A DNA stretch of 60,565 nt. It comes from Acidobacteriota bacterium. GTDB lineage: Bacteria > Acidobacteriota > Vicinamibacteria > Vicinamibacterales > UBA2999. The position numbers and the translations under genes were made by a program. This document shows, piece after piece, positions 32,619 through 39,893 of this stretch (within the stretch, counting starts at the first letter, position 1; each line of letters starts with the position of its first letter). Location of the stretch: assembly GCA_030650395.1 (NCBI GenBank), contig JAUSDY010000119.1, forward strand, positions 1 through 60,565. Direction: 5' to 3'. Below the pieces are notes generated by a model. That model did no database searches, was not told where the DNA came from, and was given only the letters and a program-made list of their open reading frames with translations.

Positions 32619-34433
32619 ATGGCCCAGACCCTCACACAACTGAGCGTGGCGCCGCCGCCGGAAGCCGTCCATTCCGCCACCGTCGTGTCGGCGCTCGTCG
32701 ACATCTTCCTCCGGCTCGGCGTCAGAGAAGCGTTCGGCGTGTCCGGTGGCGCGATGGCGTCGCTGTGGGACGCGATGTCGTCAAGCCCGCTTGGCGTCTA
32801 TCACTTCCGTCACGAGAGCGGGGCCGCGTTCGCCGCCATCGAGGCCGGCTTCGCAAGCGGGCGGCCGACGGTGCTGTTCACGACCACGGGTCCCGGACTC
32901 ACCAATGCATTAACCGGCATTATCGCGGCTCGCGAGGAAGGCGCTCGCGTCATCGTGGTCTCCGCGCATACGTCTGCGTCATCGCGAGGGCGTTTTGCGA
33001 TCCAGGAAACGTCGCGCACCACGTTGCCGCCGTCGTTGTACGAAGGCGGACGACCGTTTCATTTCGCCGCGGTCGTCGACGATCCTACGCAGCTCTCCGA
33101 GGTCGAGCGTAGACTGGCGACCGGCCTCGGGCGTCGTGGCGGATTCGTGGCCCACCTGGCGCTCGACACCGCGGTGCAGCGAGCACCTTCCGCCTTCGCT
33201 GGGGCTACGGCGGACAAGGCGGTGGTCACCACCTTCGCCAAGGCTTCGGTGGTCAAGAAGGAGTCCGCCCCTCCGTGCGTGGACACGCCGGTGCCCGCCC
33301 AGATCGCCGCCTGCGTCGATGCTCTGCGTGATGGCCCGTTTGCGATCTGGATCGGCTACGGCGCGCGCGATGCCGCTGCCGAGATCGCGACGCTGGCGCG
33401 GCGCATGGGCGCGCCGGTGATGTGTTCACCGCGCGGCAAGGGCATCTTCCCGGAAGACGATCCGCTGTTCGTCGGTGTAACCGGTCTCGCCGGGCACGCA
33501 TCGGTGATGCGTTATCTGGAGGACTTCAAGCCGCGGCGCGTGTTGGTACTCGGTTCGCGACTGGGGGAGCCGACCTCGTTCTGGGATCGCCGTTTCGTCG
33601 CGCCCGAGGGGTTCGTTCACGTCGATGTCGATCCAGAGGTGCCGGGTGTCGCATACAGCACCGCGTCGACGCTGGCCGTCATCGGCGATGTCGGAGCCAC
33701 ATTGCGGGCGGTGCTCGGGCAACTCCAACCGATGAATGAGCGTTTCCGTAGGGCACCCCTTCATGGGGTGCCGCTGCCGGAGCTGCCGCGTCCGCGGATC
33801 GATCGGGTGCAGCTGCGCAGCGACGGCCTGGTGCGGCCCGAAGCGTTGATGGACGCGCTGCAAGACTGGGTCGTCGATCGCAGCAACGCAACCGTGCTGT
33901 CGGAGTCGGGCAACTCGTTTTTGTGGACGACGCATCGGTTGCGATTTCCGGCGCCGCATCGCTACCGCACCAGCACGGGGTTCGGATCCATGGGCCACGC
34001 CGCCGGCGGCGTCGTCGGTGCTGCATTGGCGACGAATCGTCGCGCGGTCGCAGTAGTCGGCGACGGGGCGTTGCTGATGACCAACGAGATCAATAGCGCC
34101 GTCAAATTCGGCGCGCGCGCAGTGTGGGTGGTCCTCAACGACGGCCGCTATGGCATGTGCGAGCAGGGCATGGACACGCTCGGGCTGTCGGCCGACGCCG
34201 GGATTCCGCAAGTCGACTTCGCTGCCTTCGCCCGCGCGCAGGGCGCCCGCGCGACGCGTGTCGACCACGAGGTGCAGCTTGACGCGGCCCTGGCGGAGGC
34301 CATGACAGCAGACGGGCCGTTTGTGATCGACGTGCGCATCGACCCACGGTGCAAGGCGCCGGCGTCCTTGCGCAACGCCACGCTCGCCGGCCCACGCACA
34401 GGGCCTCGCGCGCTGACGTTCCCGGTTTCGTAA
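32619..34433 (+). CDS. Thiamine-diphosphate-dependent enzyme (acetolactate synthase/benzoylformate decarboxylase-like)
   Basis: 604 aa with the three-domain ThDP layout: an N-terminal Pyr domain with catalytic Glu66 (FRHESGAAFAA) and TTGPGLTNALTGI, a central domain, and a C-terminal PP domain with the cofactor motif GDG (481-483) through N in VVLNDGRYG (about 506). It would cleave or join 2-oxo acids. Two repeats are carried in frame: about residues 191-219 (PSAFAGATADKAVVTTFAKA and a following stretch) and about 377-385. The fused SRPBCC-P450 gene begins 14 nt after the stop, so they form one transcription unit, suggesting a biosynthetic rather than a housekeeping role. No small regulatory subunit of acetolactate synthase is present. 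Confidence 0.88.
   Translation: MAQTLTQLSVAPPPEAVHSATVVSALVDIFLRLGVREAFGVSGGAMASLWDAMSSSPLGVYHFRHESGAAFAAIEAGFASGRPTVLFTTTGPGLTNALTGIIAAREEGARVIVVSAHTSASSRGRFAIQETSRTTLPPSLYEGGRPFHFAAVVDDPTQLSEVERRLATGLGRRGGFVAHLALDTAVQRAPSAFAGATADKAVVTTFAKASVVKKESAPPCVDTPVPAQIAACVDALRDGPFAIWIGYGARDAAAEIATLARRMGAPVMCSPRGKGIFPEDDPLFVGVTGLAGHASVMRYLEDFKPRRVLVLGSRLGEPTSFWDRRFVAPEGFVHVDVDPEVPGVAYSTASTLAVIGDVGATLRAVLGQLQPMNERFRRAPLHGVPLPELPRPRIDRVQLRSDGLVRPEALMDALQDWVVDRSNATVLSESGNSFLWTTHRLRFPAPHRYRTSTGFGSMGHAAGGVVGAALATNRRAVAVVGDGALLMTNEINSAVKFGARAVWVVLNDGRYGMCEQGMDTLGLSADAGIPQVDFAAFARAQGARATRVDHEVQLDAALAEAMTADGPFVIDVRIDPRCKAPASLRNATLAGPRTGPRALTFPVS
33190..33275. repeat. Palindromic repeat pair inserted in frame in the ThDP gene
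   Basis: CCGCCTT (33190-33196) pairs with AAGGCGG (33216-33222) around CGCTGGGGCTACGGCGGAC. A second palindrome follows (CCACCTTCGCC and GGCTTCGGTGG, about 33229-33252). The first encodes PSAFAGATADK, matching PSTFAPGASADK in the P450 and PSTFAPIASADK in the permease. Confidence 0.8.
33748..33772. repeat. GTAG palindrome with TTCAT loop inside the ThDP gene
   Basis: GTAG, then GGCACCCC (33752-33759), loop TTCAT, and GGGGTGCC (33765-33772): 8-bp perfect stem. In frame between the central and C-terminal domains (encodes RAPLHGVPLP). A third distinct stem on the same plan. Confidence 0.8.
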
Positions 34434-34447
34434 AGACCCGCCCGGGC

Positions 34448-36697
34448 ATGGAAAACAACACCTTCGCCACCACCATCTACGCCGCGACCCCGGCGGACCG
34501 CGCGTTCGCGTACTTACGTCGTTTGCAGAACCTCGACGAGTGGACCCTCGGCAGCCGCATGGTCACGCGGATAGACGAGGACACATTCATGGGCACGGCG
34601 TCTGGCTACCAGTCGATGCTGTGCTATCACGTGCGGACGCTAGCGCATCCCTGCCCTGACCCTTCGACAGGCTCAGGGTCATCCCGAGCGGAGTCGAGGG
34701 ATGAGCGAAGTCGAAGGGCGCGGTTTGCGGCGATCGAGTGGCAGTGCGGCTACCGCTATCGCGAGTACTTCAAGCAATATCCCGTGTTCGTCTTTCCGTC
34801 GAAGTATGCGGATCCGCGTCGCGACGAAGACGGCAGCTACATCCACTGGGTGAGCGTGATCGATCCGGCGCGACGCACCGAGATGATCATGCAAGGCATC
34901 GCGGCGGTGCATCACTACGAAGGCCGGGGCCTCAAGGCCGCGCTCGAGCGCGGTGAGGGTCTGACACAGCCGGCGAAGGGGAGTGTGTCCGTGCTCTCGG
35001 ACACGATGTGGGTTGATGCGCCGATCGAGTCGGCTCGCGAGCTGCTTGCCGATCGACACGCGCTCAACAGTTGGGCGCCGATGTTCCGCGCCGTCGACGC
35101 CGCGGCGGGTTCGTTCGTCGACGAGTACGAGCGGCGCGTCCAAGTCGAGTTTGCGGCTTGCGAGTTGGGCGACTACGTGTTGGTCGAGCAGGACTACGTC
35201 TACCCGGATCTCGGCGCCGTGCAGCGCTGCCCGATCGTCCTGGTGCCGAGCGCCCGCGCGTTCGGTCCCGAGGCGCCGGGTTTCCTGCTCCACCGGATCG
35301 CATTCGTCGCAGGCGACGGGTCGCAGACGTTCGGCCGCACCACGACACACGAGCTGACCGCAGAAAGTATGGCAATCAAGCGCATGCTCGAGGCGCGCGC
35401 GGGCAACGTGGCCAGCTTCGCGCGTGGCATGAGCTATGAGCCGGATGCCACGAGAATCGCTGTAGCGCGGAACTTTAGTTCCGCGATCGTGGCGGCGTCG
35501 CCGGATATCTTCGCTCCGGAATTCGCCGCGGACCCCTATCCCGTTTATCGCCGGATGCGCGACGAATATCCGTTGTACTTTCATGCGCCGACACGAGCGT
35601 GGATCTTGAGCCGGTATGAGGATGTTCGCCTCGCGCTGACCAACCCGTCGTTCACGACCAGGAGCTATGCCGCGCAGACCGAGCCCTTGCTCGGCAAGAC
35701 GCTCATCCAACTCGATGGCCGCGAGCACGCGCTTCAGCGCGGGTTGCTGACGCCGTCGTTCAGCGCGACGAGCATTCGCGAGCGGTTTTCGGATCTGATT
35801 GGCAACACGATCGATGAGCTGATCGCCGCGGTCGCCTCGCACGGCTGCGCGGATCTCGTGAAGGATCTGGTCGTGCATCTTCCCGTTCGCATCATGGCGG
35901 GGCTGCTCGGATTGCCCGCCGCCGATCGCGATCGGTTCCGCGGGTGGTACACGGCCCTGATTCAAGGCGCGCTCAACCTCACCGGCGATCCTGCGGTCGC
36001 GGTTGCGGCTACCACTGCGCGCGACGAATTGGACGCGTACCTGCGTCCGCTCATCGCCGCTCGCCGCGAGAGGCCGGGCACCGATCTGATCTCGACCCTC
36101 GCGACCACCACGGTCGAAAGCGATCGGCTGAGCGACGAACAGATCGTCCGCTTCGCGATGCTGATGGTGTTCGCCGGAGGTGAAACCACGGAGAAGGGCC
36201 TCTCGACGACCCTGCGAAATCTGCTGGCACATCCCGACGCCCTGGCGGCGGTGCGACAGGACCGGTCGCTGCTGCCGCGCGCGATCGCCGAGTCGTTCCG
36301 CTACACCGCGCCGACGCACATGGTGCCGCGCCAGACGCGCGAAGAGATTCAGGTGTCTGGTGGGATGCTGCCGGCCGGCGCCGAAGTGATGTGCTTCCTC
36401 GGCTCGGCCAATCGCGACGAGCGCCGCTTCGCCGATCCCGATCGCTTCGATCTGCACCGCCCCGAGTCCGACCCTGAACGGGCCTTCACGGGGCAGGCCG
36501 CGCACCTCGCGTTTGGCGGAGGCCGGCACTTCTGTCTCGGCGCCGTACTGTCCCGCTTCGAAATAGAGGTCGCGGTGAATCGCATTCTTGATGCGCTGCC
36601 GGACTTGAGGCTCGCTGACGCCGCCCCGCCTCCCGATACGGGCTTGTTTCTGCGCGGCCCGGCCACGCTTCCCGTTCATTTCTCGCCACAGGGATGA
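34448..36697 (+). CDS. SRPBCC-SRPBCC-cytochrome P450 fusion protein
   Basis: 749 aa. Residues about 1-175 and 180-335 each look like an SRPBCC/START-type helix-grip domain (MENNTFATTIYAATPADRAF with HHYEGRGLKAALER; then VSVLSDTMWVDAPIESAREL with VQVEFAACELGDYVLVEQDY), the arrangement of didomain aromatase/cyclases. Residues about 353-749 are a complete P450: I-helix FAGGETTEKG (about 575), ExxR in ESFRYTAP, haem loop FGGGRHFCLG with Cys696. An in-frame repeat lies in the first SRPBCC domain (about 69-91), and a TTTA-loop hairpin encodes part of the joint between SRPBCC-2 and P450. ATG 34448 is chosen because the domain starts there. The upstream ThDP enzyme is co-transcribed. An oxidative tailoring role on a bound small molecule is inferred. 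Confidence 0.88.
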   Translation: MENNTFATTIYAATPADRAFAYLRRLQNLDEWTLGSRMVTRIDEDTFMGTASGYQSMLCYHVRTLAHPCPDPSTGSGSSRAESRDERSRRARFAAIEWQCGYRYREYFKQYPVFVFPSKYADPRRDEDGSYIHWVSVIDPARRTEMIMQGIAAVHHYEGRGLKAALERGEGLTQPAKGSVSVLSDTMWVDAPIESARELLADRHALNSWAPMFRAVDAAAGSFVDEYERRVQVEFAACELGDYVLVEQDYVYPDLGAVQRCPIVLVPSARAFGPEAPGFLLHRIAFVAGDGSQTFGRTTTHELTAESMAIKRMLEARAGNVASFARGMSYEPDATRIAVARNFSSAIVAASPDIFAPEFAADPYPVYRRMRDEYPLYFHAPTRAWILSRYEDVRLALTNPSFTTRSYAAQTEPLLGKTLIQLDGREHALQRGLLTPSFSATSIRERFSDLIGNTIDELIAAVASHGCADLVKDLVVHLPVRIMAGLLGLPAADRDRFRGWYTALIQGALNLTGDPAVAVAATTARDELDAYLRPLIAARRERPGTDLISTLATTTVESDRLSDEQIVRFAMLMVFAGGETTEKGLSTTLRNLLAHPDALAAVRQDRSLLPRAIAESFRYTAPTHMVPRQTREEIQVSGGMLPAGAEVMCFLGSANRDERRFADPDRFDLHRPESDPERAFTGQAAHLAFGGGRHFCLGAVLSRFEIEVAVNRILDALPDLRLADAAPPPDTGLFLRGPATLPVHFSPQG
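34651..34719. repeat. CCCTTCGAC composite palindrome inserted in frame in the first SRPBCC domain
   Basis: CCCTTCGACAGGCTCAGGG (34660-34678) and GTCGAAGGG (34710-34718) bracket an inner palindrome, CATCCCGAGC with GTCGAGGGATG. It encodes DPSTGSGSSRAESRDERSRR, a charged insertion with no SRPBCC counterpart. The same class appears at 44341-44380. Confidence 0.8.
35462..35486. repeat. TTTA-loop palindrome at the SRPBCC-P450 domain joint
   Basis: Identical over 25 bp to 30145-30169: GTAG, CGCGGAAC, TTTA, GTTCCGCG, A. It encodes VARNFSSA, between the last SRPBCC helix and the P450 start. Confidence 0.92.
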
Positions 36698-36820
36698 TCG
36701 GGGTCAGGTCAAGAAAATCACTGTTTGGGATGATTGGGGACAGGTCAAGGGTGTCGGGGCGGCTGACCTGTCACCGATCATCCCTTTGTGTGATTTTCTC
36801 GACCTGACCCCAATCATCCC
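36691..36820. repeat. Nested inverted repeat (BIME/REP-like) of about 130 bp
   Basis: The outer arms are 36691-36721 (GGGATGATCGGGGTCAGGTC then AAGAAAATCAC) and 36790-36820 (GTGATTTTCTCGACCTGACC then CCAATCATCCC), nearly perfect over 31 bp. The inner arms, 36728-36748 and 36763-36783, are related to the outer ones (GGGATGATTGGGGACAGGTCA and its imperfect complement). The outer left arm begins within the P450 gene's last codons. Sequences of this type are often associated with REP-associated (Y1) transposases; none is encoded here. Confidence 0.88.
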
Positions 36821-36833
36821 TCCGCGGAACAAG

Positions 36834-36876
36834 CCGTAGATGTCCTACGTCTAAAAGCCGTAGTGTGACTACACCT
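36834..36876. repeat. Palindrome abutting the PadR start, related to the one at 32578
   Basis: CTACGTC, TAAAA, GCCGTAG (36845-36863) with outer GTAG/CTAC. The 19 bp 36869-36887 that include the start codon differ from 32611-32629 at only two positions, so the element may supply both the upstream region and the first codons (MAKT here, MAQT there). Confidence 0.75.
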
Positions 36877-37245
36877 ATGGCCAAGACGCCCGACGACAAG
36901 GATGAAAAACGCTTGGAGATCCTGCAGGGCACGCTTGACATGCTCATCCTGCGGACCCTGCTGTGGGGACCCCAGCACGGCCATGGCATCGGCCAGGCCA
37001 TCGCGTCGCAATCCGACGACCTGCTCAAGGTCGAAACCGGCTCGCTCTACCCGGCGTTGCACCGCATCGAAAAGCGCGGCTGGCTGAAATCCGAGTGGGG
37101 CGTAAGCGAGGCCAACCAGAAAGCAAAGTATTACCGGCTGACGGCGGCGGGGAAGGCCCAGCTGTCGCGCGAGCGGGATCGGTGGTCGCAGCTCGTGGCT
37201 GTGATGGGACGCATCATGAACCCGGCACAGGCGGGCAAGGAATAG
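36877..37245 (+). CDS. PadR-family transcriptional regulator
   Basis: 122 aa. The PadR winged helix is seen in LEILQGTLDMLILRTLLWGP followed by QHGHGIGQAI, then SLYPALHRIEKRGWLKSEWG (recognition helix) and AKYYRLTAAGKAQLSRERDRW (wing and dimer helix). I prefer ATG 36877; a GTG at 36865 is in frame but lies in the palindromic repeat. It precedes the ADOP permease by 3 nt and presumably regulates that operon. Any operator must lie in or next to the repeat-rich 36.7-36.88 kb region. Confidence 0.93.
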   Translation: MAKTPDDKDEKRLEILQGTLDMLILRTLLWGPQHGHGIGQAIASQSDDLLKVETGSLYPALHRIEKRGWLKSEWGVSEANQKAKYYRLTAAGKAQLSRERDRWSQLVAVMGRIMNPAQAGKE

Positions 37246-37248
37246 CCG

Positions 37249-39870
37249 ATGCGACCCGACGAGCGTGACCTCGACGAAGAGATCCGCGGCCATCTGGCGA
37301 TCAGCGTCGCGCAGCGAATCGAACGCGGTGAGAATCCGGAAACCGCCCGCCTGAATGCGCTGCGCGAATTCGGCTACGTGCCGGCGATGCGCGAGTCGAT
37401 GCGGCGCGTCTGGTACAGCCGCTGGTTCGACGCGACCGCCGCGCTCGGGCAGGACATCCGGGTGGCCTTCCGATCGCTCAAGCGTGCCAAGGGCCTTGCG
37501 CTCACCGTGATCGTGACGCTCGCGCTCGGCATCGGCGCCAACGCCGCGATCTTCAGCGTCGTGCGCGGTGTGTTGCTGCGCCCGCTCGCCAATCGCGACG
37601 AAGCGCGATTGATTTACATCCGGCAGAGCGCGCCGGGCATCGCTGCGGCGAACATGACGTTCTCGGTGCCGGAGGTGCGGGACTTCAAATCGCGGATCAC
37701 GACGATCAGCGCGTTTGGAGATTTTTCGACCGTCGGCTTCACGATGGTCGGCGTCGGCGAGCCGCGCATCGTGCAAGCCGGCGTCGTCAGCGGCTCGTTC
37801 TTCGAAGTGATGGGTCTCCGCCCGGTGCTCGGCCGCCTGTTGAATGGCGGCGATGACGGGCTGAACGCGCCCGGCGCGGCCGTGCTCACGCATCGCTTCT
37901 GGACAAAATCACTCAACAGCGATCCGTCGGTGATCGGCAGGACCATCAACCTCGGTCCGCGCAGCGCCACGATAATCGGCGTGCTCGAGCCGTCGGTGCC
38001 GTACCCGGCCGACACCGAGATCATCGCGAACATCGTGACCAGCCCGCATCACATGGGCGCGACGATGGTCGGCATGCGGACGCACCGCATGACCGAGCTG
38101 TTCGGCCGCCTCGCGCCGGGCGCCACGCTCAAATCGGCGCGCGCAGAGCTCACCGCCGTGCACGCGTCCATGCTGAGCGAGCACCCCGAGTCGTACCCGG
38201 CGAAGGCCGACATGCAGCTCAGCGCCACGCCGCTGCGCGATCAGATCACCGCGCCGGCGCGGACGGTTCTGCTGGTGCTGCTCGCCGCCGCCGGCGTCGT
38301 GTTCATCATCGCCTGTTCGAACGTCGCCAATTTGATTCTCGCGCGATCGGTGCGCCGCGAGGGTGAGCTGTGGGTGCGCGCCGCGCTCGGTGCCGGCCCG
38401 GGTGCGTTACGCCGGACGCTGCTGGCCGAGAGCCTCGTGCTCTGCGGAGCGGGCGCGGTGTTGGGCGTGCTGCTGGCGCGTCCGTTGGTGGCGATCGTCG
38501 CCCGCTACGCGTCGCGTTTCTCGGTGCATGCGCTCGACATCACCGTGGACGGCAGCGTGCTCTGGGTGGGCGTCGCATTGGCGATGGCCGCCGCGGTGCT
38601 GCTGGCCTTCGTCCCTCGGCTGCCATCCCCGCATGCGCCGACCGGGCTGGGGCTGGCCAGCGGCGGCGTCCGGATCACGCCCGCCACCAATCGCCGCCTG
38701 CGCGTGTTCGCGACGGCGCAGATCGCGCTCTCGTTCGTGCTGCTCGCGGGCGCCGGCATGCTGGTCGCCACGCTCATCGCGCTGCAGTCGGCGAGCACCG
38801 GTCTCGAGACGCGGCGCGTGCTCGCCCTCGACGTGCCCTCAGCAACCGGCGACATGAGCGACAAGTCGATCGCCTTCTACCAGGAATTGACGCGGCGTGT
38901 CGGCGAGCTGCCCGGTGTGGACGGCGTCGCCGTCGGCAGCTTCGTGCCGTGGCGCGATGCCGGCAGCTTCGGTCCCGGCATCCCCTTCAGCGTCGAAGGC
39001 TATACACCCGAGGCCGGCGAAGATAACCCGCGTGCGCGGTTCCGGATTGTCTCGCCGGGTTTCTTCCCCGTCATGGGCTTGCCGCTCGTGGCCGGCCGTA
39101 ATTTCACGACGGAGGATCGCCGCGGCAACGACCGGGTCGTGATTGTCAGCCAGAGCGTCGCGCAGCGGCTGTTCGCCAACGGCGATGCCCTCAACCGGCA
39201 GATGTCGTGGAACGACCCGTACATGGGCAACCAGCAATACCGCATCGTCGGCGTCGTGGCCGACGTGGACGACGAGAACATCGTCGCCAAGCCGGCTCTC
39301 ACGGTCTATCACTCCTTTCAGCAGATCGGTGTCGGTGGCCGCGTGTTCGTGCGCACGGCGCGCGATCCGTACGCGCTGGTGATGCCGATCAGACAGATCG
39401 TCCGCGAGCTGTCGCCGAACCAGCCAGTGGAGCGGGCCGCCACGCTCGAGGACGTGCGCGCAGAAGTGCTGTCGCCGGATCGCCTCAACGCATTCGTGAT
39501 TTCCGGATTCGCGGGCGTGGCGGTCCTGATCGCCGTCGTCGGCGTGGCAGGCGTGCTGGCGTTCTCGGTGAGCGCGCGCGTTCGTGAGTTCGGCGTCAGG
39601 CTCGCGATTGGCTCGACGCCGCAGAGCCTGTTGCTCGGCGTGCTGTCGGAAGGCGCCGTGATCGTGTCGATCGGGATCATCGCGGGCGCCGTCTGCGGTT
39701 ATGCATTCTCGGGCGTGGCGTCGCATTATCTCGCCAGCTTCCGGCTGCCGGGCCTGCTGCCGATGCTTGGCGCGGCCGCGGTCCTGGCGAGCGCTGCTGT
39801 GCTGGCGTCGCTGATGCCTGCCGCGCGCGCCTCGCGCGTCGACGTGTTGCAGGCGCTTCGATCAGAGTAG
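37249..39870 (+). CDS. ADOP-type permease (duplicated FtsX/MacB), intact
   Basis: 873 aa. The N-terminal cytoplasmic ADOP segment (DERDLDEEIRGHLAISVAQRIERGENPETAR) is followed by TM1 (LALTVIVTLALGIGANAAIFSVV), a periplasmic MacB-PCD domain, a three-TM FtsX block (about 340-470), then a second copy of TM, PCD and FtsX (from RVFATAQIALSFVLLAGAGM) ending in MPAARASRVDVLQALRSE. No ATPase is encoded beside it, which is why these are called orphan permeases. It is intact where the paralogue at 16279-18856 is broken. Transcribed with PadR. Confidence 0.94.
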   Translation: MRPDERDLDEEIRGHLAISVAQRIERGENPETARLNALREFGYVPAMRESMRRVWYSRWFDATAALGQDIRVAFRSLKRAKGLALTVIVTLALGIGANAAIFSVVRGVLLRPLANRDEARLIYIRQSAPGIAAANMTFSVPEVRDFKSRITTISAFGDFSTVGFTMVGVGEPRIVQAGVVSGSFFEVMGLRPVLGRLLNGGDDGLNAPGAAVLTHRFWTKSLNSDPSVIGRTINLGPRSATIIGVLEPSVPYPADTEIIANIVTSPHHMGATMVGMRTHRMTELFGRLAPGATLKSARAELTAVHASMLSEHPESYPAKADMQLSATPLRDQITAPARTVLLVLLAAAGVVFIIACSNVANLILARSVRREGELWVRAALGAGPGALRRTLLAESLVLCGAGAVLGVLLARPLVAIVARYASRFSVHALDITVDGSVLWVGVALAMAAAVLLAFVPRLPSPHAPTGLGLASGGVRITPATNRRLRVFATAQIALSFVLLAGAGMLVATLIALQSASTGLETRRVLALDVPSATGDMSDKSIAFYQELTRRVGELPGVDGVAVGSFVPWRDAGSFGPGIPFSVEGYTPEAGEDNPRARFRIVSPGFFPVMGLPLVAGRNFTTEDRRGNDRVVIVSQSVAQRLFANGDALNRQMSWNDPYMGNQQYRIVGVVADVDDENIVAKPALTVYHSFQQIGVGGRVFVRTARDPYALVMPIRQIVRELSPNQPVERAATLEDVRAEVLSPDRLNAFVISGFAGVAVLIAVVGVAGVLAFSVSARVREFGVRLAIGSTPQSLLLGVLSEGAVIVSIGIIAGAVCGYAFSGVASHYLASFRLPGLLPMLGAAAVLASAAVLASLMPAARASRVDVLQALRSE

Positions 39871-39893
39871 GCGCCCGACGAAAGTCAGAACTT

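Noticed and set aside
32619-34433. Housekeeping acetolactate synthase (ilvB)
   Set aside because: No ilvN/ilvC neighbours, two repeat insertions, and tight coupling to a P450 fusion argue against a branched-chain amino acid role, although the fold is right.
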